This document shows, in pieces, positions 30,439 through 41,001 of a stretch of 64,000 nucleotides of DNA. The notes under the pieces were generated by a model. The model had not been told where the DNA came from and searched no databases. It worked only from the letters and a program-made list of their open reading frames with translations. A program made the translations under genes and the position numbers. Source of the DNA: Naematelia aurantialba (lineage: Eukaryota; Basidiomycota; Tremellomycetes; Tremellales; Naemateliaceae); contig JAKFAO010000011.1 in the NCBI GenBank assembly GCA_021527695.1, forward strand, positions 124,001 to 188,000, read 5' to 3'. How positions within the stretch are numbered: the stretch's first letter is position 1; each line of letters starts with the position of its first letter.

Positions 30439-32400
30439 ATGAACGAGCTGAAGCCCGAGCCGGAGGAGCCTTCGGTCCCACCACCCGGTGCTGAAGGAAG
30501 TACGGGAGTGGACGTTTATGCCCAGGGGTCTTCATTTCTTTCTCTCGTCGATACTCAATTCTTCAATGGCGATCCCCAGGTCAGCGACCTCTCAGCCACA
30601 GCTCACCATGCGCAAGCCTTCGCTGGATCCAACCTCTCTGGGTATTCGTCTGTGGCTGGAGATCGGGCGTTCCAGCAACCCATTGCTTCGGGATCAGGTA
30701 TGACAAACATGGCGCTGCAACCCTCTCGATTCGGCCCCCTATACGGCCATACCACGGGGATTGCTGGCATGAATGACCAGATGTCCGATCAGCTCGCTGC
30801 TGACGACTTTGCTTCCCTGTTTGGCGAGAGCTCGTTCCAAGACTTCAAGATGTCCGTTGGCCAGAACGCCAGTACCAGTCAGCCGTACGGCATTCAAGCG
30901 GCTCCAGCAGCTGGTCCAAGCTCCTCTCAAGGCGGGAATCTGCTCCTTGACATGGGCTTCCAATCAAATACCAAGGACTGCATGACCTCCCAAGACCTCG
31001 ATATGATCTTTGGCATAAATGCTGGTGTCACTCAGCCTGTTGCAGGTGGTTCTGACATGAGTCTGAATCAGGGAAGCTGGCAAGAATTCGACATGGATTC
31101 ACACCCAGCCGAGCCAGACGGGCCGAGTCCGGTTGAGCCATATAACTCGATTGAGGCCCAGACGGTCCAGAACCCAAGAACAGGGCCTAAACAACGCAGG
31201 AAACTGCGCAAACGCGGCCTCCAAGGTTATAAACCGTCAAAGTGGGGCCAAAATCCCGACGAGGCTGGCAGCCCTGGCAGAGAGTCGCCACTCTACACGC
31301 TATGTACCACAAATGCCACCTCGAACAAGATCGATGTTTTACCCACCGAGATGCTGTTGATGTGCTTTGACTGGTCAGCCGAGTTATACCTGGCCGGGAT
31401 AGAGTATGAGCATAGTAATTCACTCCCATGGGATCATTGGGTCAAGCAACAGGTGCGCGCGGGAGCGGGAGAGCTACGGCGACGAGACCAGTATTTGCAT
31501 CTGCGTGAGGTGTGCCTCAAATGGAATTCAACCCTAATTGACAGTCGTGCCCCGGAAATTTACTCTCGGCTCACCGTCCAGTGTGGAAGGGACGATACTG
31601 TACCCAAGGGACTTGAAGCGTACTGTGATTCACTTATGAAGTACGCGTCGACCCTATGGGTGGATGCCACCAGTGAATTTCGCGGAGGACTTAAAAGCAA
31701 TCCTTGGCGCCTGCCGCAACTGAGCGCTGGCCACCTGGCGTCCGTCAAGAGAATCGTCATCCAGCTCGACTATGCCACGGTTGGCACGATGTTCGTCATG
31801 GAGAATCCGTGGCTGCAAGATGCAGTCACGCGGTGTAGGAGCTTGACCTCGGTAGAGTTCTACGGACGTGGATGGAACTTCAAGGGCGCAGGGAAGACTA
31901 GCACTCGGGAACTTGGTGCGAGTCTCTCAGACTTGTTGACCAGGCTACCAAACCCGGAACGCGTCCGGACCATTTTCAAGAGGGGATTCAACCCGACGAC
32001 CTCGCCTGACTTTCAAATATCGATTCCAAGCGCGTCAAAAGTCCGCACGATTGTCTATGTAAGTGGTGGGCTCAAGAGATCCTCTTACGCAGGCAAGGAA
32101 CTCGCTGGCTGGTTGAGCACGAATGGTGATGCAGACCAGGCTGAGCTGGTCATGGTAGAAACCTTCGAGACCCCATTCCAGCGTTACAAGAAGAAAGATG
32201 AGCTCGAGTCCGTCAAACAACGTGAGATCACACAATACGTTCGACGACAACACCAGAATGAAAGTGACGAGACCGTTCAGCATCTGATCTCTGCTCTTGA
32301 AAACCGCGTTGGATACAGCTATCGATTGAAGAGCACCGCCAATTGGGACCTATCGGAACCATCCACCATGGTCCTTAGCAAAGTGACCAGCGACACATAA
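30439..32400 (+). CDS. F-box-like family protein (member 1), with long acidic N-terminus
   Basis: A single exon of 653 residues from the first in-frame ATG. The N-terminal 250 residues are Ser/Gln/Asp-rich and disordered, with an LLLDMGF and a DLDMIFGI segment reminiscent of acidic activation regions. A basic patch follows (KQRRKLRKRGLQ), then a degenerate F-box starting IDVLPTEMLLMCFDWSAEL (about residue 300). The shared family core LMKYASTLWVDAT lies at about residue 398. The C-terminal part is α/β-like without clear leucine repeats. It belongs to the local family (see findings). F-box proteins recruit substrates to SCF ubiquitin ligases; that role is inferred here only from the weak F-box. 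Confidence 0.75.
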   Translation: MNELKPEPEEPSVPPPGAEGSTGVDVYAQGSSFLSLVDTQFFNGDPQVSDLSATAHHAQAFAGSNLSGYSSVAGDRAFQQPIASGSGMTNMALQPSRFGPLYGHTTGIAGMNDQMSDQLAADDFASLFGESSFQDFKMSVGQNASTSQPYGIQAAPAAGPSSSQGGNLLLDMGFQSNTKDCMTSQDLDMIFGINAGVTQPVAGGSDMSLNQGSWQEFDMDSHPAEPDGPSPVEPYNSIEAQTVQNPRTGPKQRRKLRKRGLQGYKPSKWGQNPDEAGSPGRESPLYTLCTTNATSNKIDVLPTEMLLMCFDWSAELYLAGIEYEHSNSLPWDHWVKQQVRAGAGELRRRDQYLHLREVCLKWNSTLIDSRAPEIYSRLTVQCGRDDTVPKGLEAYCDSLMKYASTLWVDATSEFRGGLKSNPWRLPQLSAGHLASVKRIVIQLDYATVGTMFVMENPWLQDAVTRCRSLTSVEFYGRGWNFKGAGKTSTRELGASLSDLLTRLPNPERVRTIFKRGFNPTTSPDFQISIPSASKVRTIVYVSGGLKRSSYAGKELAGWLSTNGDADQAELVMVETFETPFQRYKKKDELESVKQREITQYVRRQHQNESDETVQHLISALENRVGYSYRLKSTANWDLSEPSTMVLSKVTSDT

Positions 32401-33196
32401 ACGGTAACGCCCCATGATGGCGCTGAAAATTCGCCTCTGGGCTGCATTTAGCGGCTGCGCCATAAGGGATCGTCGACTTGCCACTCAGCATTTTGTAGCC
32501 TGGTTCGGAATGCATCGTCATCCTCATGCTCAGTAAAGCAAAGGATCGTGCTATTACCCTGATTCCTTGATCCCGGCTGCGGTAGTCTGTGTCAAGGTAA
32601 GTTATACCGCCCAGCCTGGGTAGGCAGCTTCGAGCGAGCGTCGTGAATCCACTGATACTGACGGCAGAGGATCACTATTTAACATGCGATCTCCCTGTTT
32701 GAGGTCTTCAACCACGTCGGTCACGGCATAATCTCTTCGGACATACAAAAAATCGCCGCCTTCGAATTCGAAGGCGGCGAGCATCCAGAGTTGTTTTGGA
32801 CAGGTAGGGAGGGATATCGGCCGAGAGCCCACCACTCCAGGGACGTAACTTTAAGCCGAGCCGCTCTGACGACGGCCTTCGAAGGATGTCATCGAATGTC
32901 GGTCCGGCAACTGAGCCTCACACGGGCCCATGCGTCTCGTTTGAGCTGGTTCGTGTCGCCTTCCTCGTTGCCGGTGACGTCGTCTCATCAAGGCTCTTGG
33001 CCGTCGTTCCCTTCCATTCCTTGCTCCAGACTAGCCGAGGCCATCACTCCTTTGCTTGGTTTTGTTCACCTCGCCCCACCGTGCTTCGTTAAAGAAGACG
33101 CGTTTTCTCCTCTACAAACGGCAGCGCTGCGAACATTTCCTCTTCTTTCCTTCATCTCCCTCAAAACAGAAATAGGAAAGTCGACCTTCTGAGGCC
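32401..33196. other. Intergenic between F-box-like members 1 and 2
   Basis: Nothing recognised apart from a CT-rich leader (33095-33180) immediately before the next ATG. Confidence 0.5.
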
Positions 33197-34807
33197 ATGG
33201 AGTCGGTCTACAATTTGCCACTTTCACATGATGGGGCTGCGTTCTCAGAACAGACACCTACGCAAGTGGAAACTGAGCAGTTGCTACGACTCCTCGAAGG
33301 AGAGATCTTCCTCTATCCAGATGGCGAGAACAACCAGGTTCTGGAAGAAGGGCACGCCGAAGAAGGCGCGTTGGGAAGTCGTCCACATGTACCTGGCGTC
33401 GCGTCTGGCTTTGCCTCTTCTTCCTCGTTCCAGACGGACTGGAACACTCGTCAATATGCGCATGAGGATATCTATGGCTTGAACCGTCCCTTGGACTACC
33501 GTTCAAGCTGGGGTGTTGCACACTCCAGCACGGCGTCTTTTCCAGAGCACTTCGGTCGCATGGTCGAACCTCTGCACCCGATTTGGATGCCCCCCCCTCA
33601 GATCCCCCCAAGAGACGATAGCATGTACGCAAGCGCTGCGACAACCGCATGGCATGCTCCTGAGAGCCCAATCACAGCACACACACGCTCATCTGCGGCA
33701 GAGCGTGGTACTGGTTGTGCAGAAATCGTTGGAGAGATTATGGTGAGCCTGTCGCAGGCAACATGGGCACATCTAGAGGCAGATTACACACACCACCACC
33801 ATGCCACGTGGCCGCCTTCGACATCTGTTGAAAGTCGGGCTCGGGCGCTGCGAGACAAGTTGCAGCGGCAGCTGGGAAACCTTCGACTGGTCAATAGCTT
33901 GTGGCGGGCTGCTGCTGAGAAGAGATTAGCGCCTGCCTTGTGGAGTGTTTACAATCTGGCGACTTTTCACCGATACCCACTCACTCCGGACATGTTGACG
34001 TTTGAGGCCAAAGTACGACGTCATGCCTGCACCGTGGTGATCTCTGCCGTCAGGCCTCGTTCCGAACTGAACCTTCTACCTTACGAAGATGGGAATTTTA
34101 AGCAAGTCAAAGAGCTCGTCTACAGACTTCACGATAGTGACGCCAGCTTGAAGCTTTTGGAGTCGTATACCGTGGACCGAACTACCCGCCTGTGCAAAAA
34201 TGTAGAGACCGTGGAGCTAGATGGCTCCAGAATGAGACATACAAAGCGAGGCCAGCCTTCCTTGTCTGATACTATCTCCAAATCCATTTCCAAGCAACTG
34301 AACAGCATCGTCGCCCAACAGACGAGCCTGCATCCGGCAAAATCCCGACCAACAAGTCCACTCAGCAATCCCAAGCTGCTTACCATCCAGCTACGGAACT
34401 ATACCAGTGCAGCGTTGCAAAGGTTCTCCCTGAGTCTACCAAGTCTTCTGGGCATCCAGACGGAAGTATATACCTTCGCATTCCGAAACCTCGGGCCCGG
34501 TGAAGATGTGTCCGATGTCTACCGAAACCTCATGGCCAACTGGCTGAGATCTAATACAGCTCAACAGCTGACGACAACAAACCGATTAAAAATCATTCCT
34601 GCCTGGAAAGACACGCTGCAACATCGGCAGAGACTCACCGAGCAAGTGTGTTCGGAGAAACAAGCTGCCATTGATAGTGTCCTGGGGCAGCTGGGACGCC
34701 AGACTGGGTCAGAGGCCTCACTCGGGAAATACTGGAGCGATAGGATCGAGTTTTGTGAGGACTTTATGAAGAACGGCAGGCTCTCTCTGGAGAGTGGCAG
34801 TAGGTGA
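33197..34807 (+). CDS. F-box-like family protein (member 2)
   Basis: A single exon of 536 residues. The N-terminal 180 residues are low in complexity (Ser/His/Pro). No convincing F-box Leu-Pro motif is visible. Residues near 271 carry KVRRHACTVVISAV, which aligns with the core motif of the other local members. The C-terminus (SDRIEFCEDFMKNGRLSLE) resembles the WSDRSW and WTEDSW ends of the minus-strand members. The relationship is inferred from these motifs and from its position between two other members. Confidence 0.65.
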   Translation: MESVYNLPLSHDGAAFSEQTPTQVETEQLLRLLEGEIFLYPDGENNQVLEEGHAEEGALGSRPHVPGVASGFASSSSFQTDWNTRQYAHEDIYGLNRPLDYRSSWGVAHSSTASFPEHFGRMVEPLHPIWMPPPQIPPRDDSMYASAATTAWHAPESPITAHTRSSAAERGTGCAEIVGEIMVSLSQATWAHLEADYTHHHHATWPPSTSVESRARALRDKLQRQLGNLRLVNSLWRAAAEKRLAPALWSVYNLATFHRYPLTPDMLTFEAKVRRHACTVVISAVRPRSELNLLPYEDGNFKQVKELVYRLHDSDASLKLLESYTVDRTTRLCKNVETVELDGSRMRHTKRGQPSLSDTISKSISKQLNSIVAQQTSLHPAKSRPTSPLSNPKLLTIQLRNYTSAALQRFSLSLPSLLGIQTEVYTFAFRNLGPGEDVSDVYRNLMANWLRSNTAQQLTTTNRLKIIPAWKDTLQHRQRLTEQVCSEKQAAIDSVLGQLGRQTGSEASLGKYWSDRIEFCEDFMKNGRLSLESGSR

Positions 34808-35435
34808 CACACGTATGGATGTGCATGTTATGTTTACAATGCATGTTCCCTCGTGTCTCTTTATCCTTGTACTGTAATTTGCCACCCGAAGCTCCGTGCG
34901 TCGTCGGTCGACTCGTTTTCAAAGCCATGTCTAACCTGGTTGCGTTCCGAGGGGCAGCTACGATGGATGGCCGGTGTTTCTAAGAACCGCTGTTGATACA
35001 TATGATATATGATCCACACGACCTATGTGAGGCCCAGGGTGACACGTAGGGAGAAGGGGCTCTGTCGATCTCACCTCCTGGGGCGATCCTCGTCGGCTTA
35101 CGCAGCCGCGAAGGTTCTAGGCTCGAAGGTGCGCAACGAGTGGCTGCGTCATAGAGCTACTGCTTCAACACATCAAATCCACAGGGAACCTTTGTTGGCG
35201 ACCCCTCAGATTCGCTGAGGAAGGCGCAACCTTCCCTTTCTGCTGTCGGCGCCGTGTTGGTCAGCCAGAGCTTCATGCCTTCGCCACTTCATTTGGGCCT
35301 CGTGTTGCTGCAGAGCAACAATCCGACTGCTCAACCTCCAAAACATAGCGTTTGCCGCTTTTAACAGGCTTCCCAGCTGCACGAATACCACCGTTTTACT
35401 GCACCTGCTGAACATCTCACACAGTGTACGCAACG
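34808..35435. other. Intergenic between F-box-like members 2 and 3
   Basis: No supported feature. Confidence 0.5.
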
Positions 35436-37365
35436 ATGTCTGACAACAACGACTGGCCTTGGGATATACTTGTCCCCAAAGACGAGCATCACCGAGATAA
35501 TGCGGATGCGTCTGCGCCGCCGGGGACAAGACCGTCATGGTATCGCCATTACTCAGGCTTCACCTTTGGTGTGGGTGAGGCAGGACCATCTGGTTCAAGA
35601 ATACAAGAGTGCAACGATCCCTTGGGACAAGCTTCCCCCGTTGACGACGTTGGCGAGCTTGACGAGGATGAGGCAGGACCGTCTGATACAGCAACCCCAT
35701 GGAGCTCGACTGTCACAGGCCCAGATTCTCCTGGACCCTCTTCCGCGCCGCTTTCCGCCGTGATCCCAGAGCGGCAGGAACTCGCCTTGGGGCGCTTTAG
35801 CAGCGCGTTGTCGGAAGCAATCCGGGGAACTCATATTCAACAGGAAGTGCCCGCTCTTTCTGACCAACAGTACATGAGCCGATTCTTCGAGAACGCAATT
35901 CGTAGCCGCACACTGCCGGGGGTCACCAAGGCAATTACTTCCACGTTTTTCTCGGGCCAGCAGCCGGCATACCAAGGATGGGGCGGGACAGTCGGGCCCT
36001 ACGGAGCGCCGCCTCATGTGAATGAAGGATACCATCCCGACATTGGAGCGGCATTGCGTCAGATCGAAGATGAGGCCGAGTTGTTGGATGTTGATGCCGA
36101 AGGGAGCGCAGACGAGTACGAAGACGACGAGGCAGGAACGGTGAGTTCACTAGAGACTTACGCCTTGGCTGTTGCTGATTCCTCCAAAGCAGAATGGTCC
36201 CTCGAGGGCACCGTCCGCATTTACCATCCTGCCCAACGAGACGGTTGCCACGATATTGGAGTGGGTGGCAGAAATGGCCAGCAACCACGGCGGCCGCCGA
36301 CCCGAGCTTATACAGTACGAAAAAACCAGCTCGTCAACGGCGGCCGGCCATGTGTTCGGCATGATCCTGAGTGAATACACGGCGGGAATGGCCACCCAGT
36401 TGGAGATGGGGCGCGTGCGACTGGTGTGCAAGGGTTTTTACGACAATGTCATGACAGTCCCAACACTGCGCTCCTACCTCCATAGCACCTGTTACGCGAA
36501 ATCCCTGTTCAAGAAGACATGCGCCGACGGCGACACGTACGCCGAGCGGTGGAAGACGTTCCGAAAGCAATACACGGAACACGCCACGCATGTGGTAGTG
36601 GACCCAAACGAGCTGCCGGACAAGTCCTGTATGCTCGCAGCGTTGGAATTCGACACTCGCGACTTTAAGCGAGTCAGCAAGGTGACGCTCTGCTGGCCGC
36701 AGAGGGCGCCGGGTGTGCCCTGGCTCGAGAGCAGCCAGCTCAAGGACGTGCTGATGCGCTGCACCAACGTCGAGGAGATTGTGGTCGCGAACCATGGGAA
36801 CAACAGCCTCATGCATGCAGGTAGCACGTATAATCGGGTGCACATCATCATCCGAGACCTTGTGTACTCGATGGAGCCACACGTCAAGCCCCCACGAGCC
36901 CCGGACACGTCGCGGGGACAAGTCAGAACGTCACTCAAGGGCGTCACTTGGTCCAGGTTCGACCGATATCGTATCCGAAGCGTCCTGTTCCCCGTGCTTG
37001 GTGTCCAAACGACCATCATGGACCATCTAGGCCTCCAGAAGAAGGAGATTGGAAACCGACTGCTGGAGCAGATGACGTGTTATCTCGGCCGCAACGATCC
37101 CCTCATCTCTGACCCAGGCACACGACTGACTGTCGAAAGCAGATTCTTGTATTCCGAGTACAGGACCAAGGGGACAAATGGGCACTCGGCTTACCGCAGG
37201 AAGCTGAAGAGCTTGAACGAGTCCTACGAAAGCATCATCAGTACGTATTTGACGACACCGTCCCTTGGGCCCGCCGAGATTGCCAAGATCCGCAGCCGGG
37301 TTGCCCTGTGTGCTACGTTTGAGGACGCCCCGGGTGAGGTCGAATGGATCGTGAAAGAACCGTGA
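35436..37365 (+). CDS. F-box-like family protein (member 3)
   Basis: Two exons, 35436-36140 and 36193-37365, give 625 residues. The intron starts GTGAGT and ends AAAGCAG with a TTGCTGATT branch site. Exon 1 is an acidic, disordered region (DEDEAGPSD, DEYEDDEAG). Exon 2 opens with an F-box-like segment FTILPNETVATILEWVAE, then GRVRLVCKGFYDNVM, then the family core FRKQYTEHATHVVVDPN at about residue 357. The F-box is clearer here than in members 1 and 2. The intron cleanly separates the disordered half from the F-box half, which suggests that the N-terminus was added as a separate exon. Confidence 0.8.
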
Positions 37366-38016
37366 GCGTCAAACAGCGTTTCCGTGTTCCGGTTGCGTCG
37401 GTGGACCCATGTGGATAGCATGTCTCATGCATGGTGCATGAAATGTGTCAGGACACCGGAGAACGGGCACGGACCCACTCTGGCGAATCCTAGAGTGCAC
37501 CTCACGGAGACTGCACCTCACGTAGAGTATACCTTGGGCCCATTCAGCATATCCCGCTATGCATTGAGTCTGTTTTGATCCACAGTTCACCCCACCACAA
37601 TCGACTTTGTGTCATGACGGAGACTGTGGGCACTAGAAGCCTCAGGACGAGACGGTGACTACGCGGACTCGAAGGCTCTACTAGAGCAAGAGAGAGAGTG
37701 ACAAAAGATACATTTCTCAAGGAAAAGCGAACAGAGAGCACGAGAGTATTTACATTAGATGAATGTATTCGAGAGCCCCAGTTGAGGGACTCGGAGTGAG
37801 CTAATTGGTGTCCGTTATGACACTTGCCACCACGAGAACCGAATGCACGGCTGTCGCCGTGCCATGGTCCGTGCGTGAAACACTAGAGTGCAAACGTCTG
37901 AAAAAAGCTCGCGCACCTCTCCGGGCGGGCTGACCTTTGAAGATCCGCTCTGCCCCAGCCTCTTCAATGTAACAGTACGTCCAAGTCGCGATCCCTGCGT
38001 CAATCTATGCCTCAGT
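37366..38016. other. Convergent intergenic region
   Basis: 3' ends of F-box-like member 3 (plus) and the amidohydrolase (minus). No repeats or genes recognised. Confidence 0.5.
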
Positions 38017-40754
38017 CTAAGTCCAGGTTGATTTGCCACTGAATCCGCCCCAGACAATCTTCCCGTCGATGATTGTCGCCGTCACTCGCACATCCAACAT
38101 CTCCTTGTCCTCGACCTCCAGCAGATCGTCGTCCCACACCACCGCGTCAAATCTCTTACCCCGTATCAACGACCCCGTCGTGTTAGAAAATGACGCGCGC
38201 GCCGCTGAGCCTTCATGAGCATTGCGTGACCTCTTATTGAGTTTGCCTGTGCAAGACTTACGCTCAACAGTGAACCCTCGCAGTGCTTCTTCCCGAGTGA
38301 GCTTCTGCTCCGGAAACCTACGATGCGTAGTCAGTGATGCGTCCAAGGCTCTGCAGATGTACCAAATTCCCAGCGAAGCTCACTCACCAGCCGCCGGGAC
38401 CATGAGGCGAAGTGCCGTCTTCGGCGAGTCTGGTGATAGCTGCATAGTACCCCTTGAGAGGATCGATCGACTCGACAGGGAAGTCGGAGCCTAACGTCAC
38501 CCGTCCTCCGTGTCTACGGGGCGTCAGCATACAATCGCCTGCCGGTCATGCCTGTCCTACTCTAAATACGTCCGCCACGCGTAAGCACCCTTGATCCGCT
38601 CGGGACCGAGCCGGTCTTCAGCATACCACATCTACACTTATCAGCTCTTCCTCCACACCCTAGGGGCTAAACAAACATCAGAGGTAGCGTGAGTCGGTTG
38701 ATAGCTCGCTATGACTACAGAGGTTCAGCTCGATTCTCTATGCGATGCAGAATGCTCACCCCCTAGCTTTGCTGCTCTACGAATATCGTCTGTTCTCATG
38801 ATCTGCGCATGCTCTAATCTGAAACGGCCATCCGCGGATGTCTCTTGCGCGTTTAGGATGTTCTCGATCGCATTTAATACAACATGATTCGCCTTATCCC
38901 CGATAGTATGCACATTCTGTGCCATCAGCAGCTCTCACGGACCCAGTGTGGACGCTCTTACGACCTGCCATCCCTAGCTCAACGTCAGCGCAGATGAGCC
39001 AGCACAGCGGAAAAGCCTCACATGCTCGTACCATGTCCGCATGAGCGGCTCCCAGATCTCTTCAGGACTTAGGAGGAACCCATTCCATCCTGGCTTGTCT
39101 GCGTAGTCTTCCAACAACGCAGCTCCTCTAGAGCCCAGTGCGCCATCCGCAAATAGCTTGACCGCCTGGATGGTCAGACGTCCGTCTATGACCTGTTAGC
39201 TTTGCCGTTCTCCGACAGCCAAAATGCTCACCTGCAGCTCCATGTACCTTCTCTATCTGCTCTCCGCAGTATGATTCACGGTTTTCGCAGTATATCTACG
39301 GACTCGGTAAGCGCATTGTCTGGCACTTCGGCGGAAGGATGCACCATCGAATAGAAGCGCATTCCCAATTTGCTTTCTGTGGCCATCCTGCGCTCGTCAG
39401 CTTGAAGGGTTTGAAGACACCAACGCACCTCTTGAAGAACGCTGCATCCTGCAGGGTCACTTGTGCATCATGCACTCCGGTCAGCCCCTTACTCAGTCCA
39501 TCTCGGGTCATCCGATCCAGAAATGCCTCGCGTTGCGTGTCGGTCCAAGGGGGTCGAACGGCGTTGATCAAATCAACCGCGTTATCAAGCTAAGATTCCA
39601 CGTCTCAGTACCGGAATGGACGAAGCGAGGGACATGTGGCTCACAAAGACGCCCGTAGCGGTGCCGTTGGGATACCGTACGATCTGCCCGCCTTCTACGT
39701 GATCTGGCAACGGCCCCATCAGGGCCAGTACAGCCGGCGAAACCCATTCTGCATGAACGTCTATCCGTGCCAGGGCGATCGGTAAGCCTGCAAGGATGGG
39801 GGAGGCATCGAGATCGGCCTCAACCCTTAGCTGATTGCATCGGTGGGTGCTGCACCACTCACAGCTGTTGGGAACTCCTTGACAGTCCAGAGATTCTGAT
39901 CCCAGCCCATCCCCTCGACCCACGCACCGTCAGGCAGCGACTCGCGCTGCACAAATGCTTCGACTCGCTTGATCGCCTCGGATATGGCCCGCGATCCCTG
40001 TAGTTGCAGCTGGCGAGTATGGCCATATTGCAGAGGATGCGCATGCGAGTCTACAAGCCCCTAAGAGGCGTGAGCAGGTTCCAGAGGCAGCTAAATAAGG
40101 GAGGAAGACTTACAGGAGTCACGGTGCTCCCTGGAGGCAGATATATAATCGGTATACCCTGTGAACGCTTGCCGAGGTGTGCGGACTGACCCGTCCTTGC
40201 GACAGCCTGCTCTTTGCCCCAGTGCCGGCGTATACGAGCTGTTCACGTCGTCAATCCGAGGACTCCAAGGAGATGAGGACGGAGACTAAAGGGGGGGGGG
40301 GACTATGGGGGGTGGTGTGGGGGGGGGGGGGGTTCCATTGGCGTAGCATAATGGGGGGAAGCCACAGTGATCTATCGAGACCCGCCGGCCACGTACCTAG
40401 ACTGCCCGAGTCTCTCACCTCTTTGTCGCCAACAACCACACATTCCACAGCACCTAGTCCACCATCTTCAGGCACCGTATAGACCTTCTTCCCTTCGCGC
40501 GAGCAAAGAGCATACCAGGCTGGCAGCGGTGTGCCTTCAGAGGTGAAGTGGTGTATCGACTTGCCGCCGCGGCGCTGCGCGTACAGGACAATGCCTGCCA
40601 GGATGAGCAACGAGATGGAGAGGCTCAGTGATCGAGTTACCGGGCGGGGCGGAGGGGGTGTGCACTGATACCGTCCAACCCCAGGTATGAGGGGGGCTCT
40701 CTCGCTGGACGTTGCCATGCTCGCTGCTGCTCTTCGGTGTCGGACGTCTGACAT
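38017..40754 (-). CDS. Membrane-anchored amidohydrolase, YtcJ-like (amidohydrolase 3) family, 15 exons
   Basis: Exons in coding order: 40419-40754, 40114-40158, 39863-40060, 39645-39818, 39429-39589, 39345-39387, 39232-39295, 39022-39185, 38965-38973, 38760-38916, 38677-38714, 38570-38631, 38388-38513, 38262-38317, 38017-38210. They give 608 residues. A hydrophobic segment LSLSISLLILAGIVLYAQ near residue 42 is a likely signal anchor, placing the enzyme outside the cytosol or in the ER lumen. Metal-dependent hydrolase motifs appear in order: VDSHAHPLQYGH (HxH), RIDVHAEWVS, AVKLFADGALGSRGAALL, the NVHTIGDKANH histidine, RLEHAQIM, and GSDFPVESIDP with the catalytic Asp. This pattern is that of YtcJ-like N-substituted formamide or imidazolonepropionase-type hydrolases; the substrate is unknown. 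The intron after exon 1 contains C-runs (see findings). Exon 9 is only 9 nt. Confidence 0.9.
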
Positions 40755-41001
40755 TGAAGAATTCAATAATCACTAGAATTCATTCCTTGCTTATCGGCGA
40801 TGTCCACCTCCATCTCGTGCCTGAAGTGATTTCCCACGGTCGCATAGCCAGTGGCGGACAGGCACTGCCTCTTCCGGCGATGACGCACAACAACAACATG
40901 TCTGTTCTTTCATTCAACATCCCCGCTCGAGTGTTTCTGTGCGTCCCGAGCTCAGAGACCGACGACAGACGGACGGACGGACGGACGATCTGGATGCCAC
41001 G
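40755..41001. promoter_or_regulatory. 247-bp divergent promoter, amidohydrolase / F-box-LRR gene
   Basis: The two start codons face away from each other with 247 bp between them. Near the plus-strand start there is a (GACG)n-like run at about 40960-40987. Confidence 0.6.
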
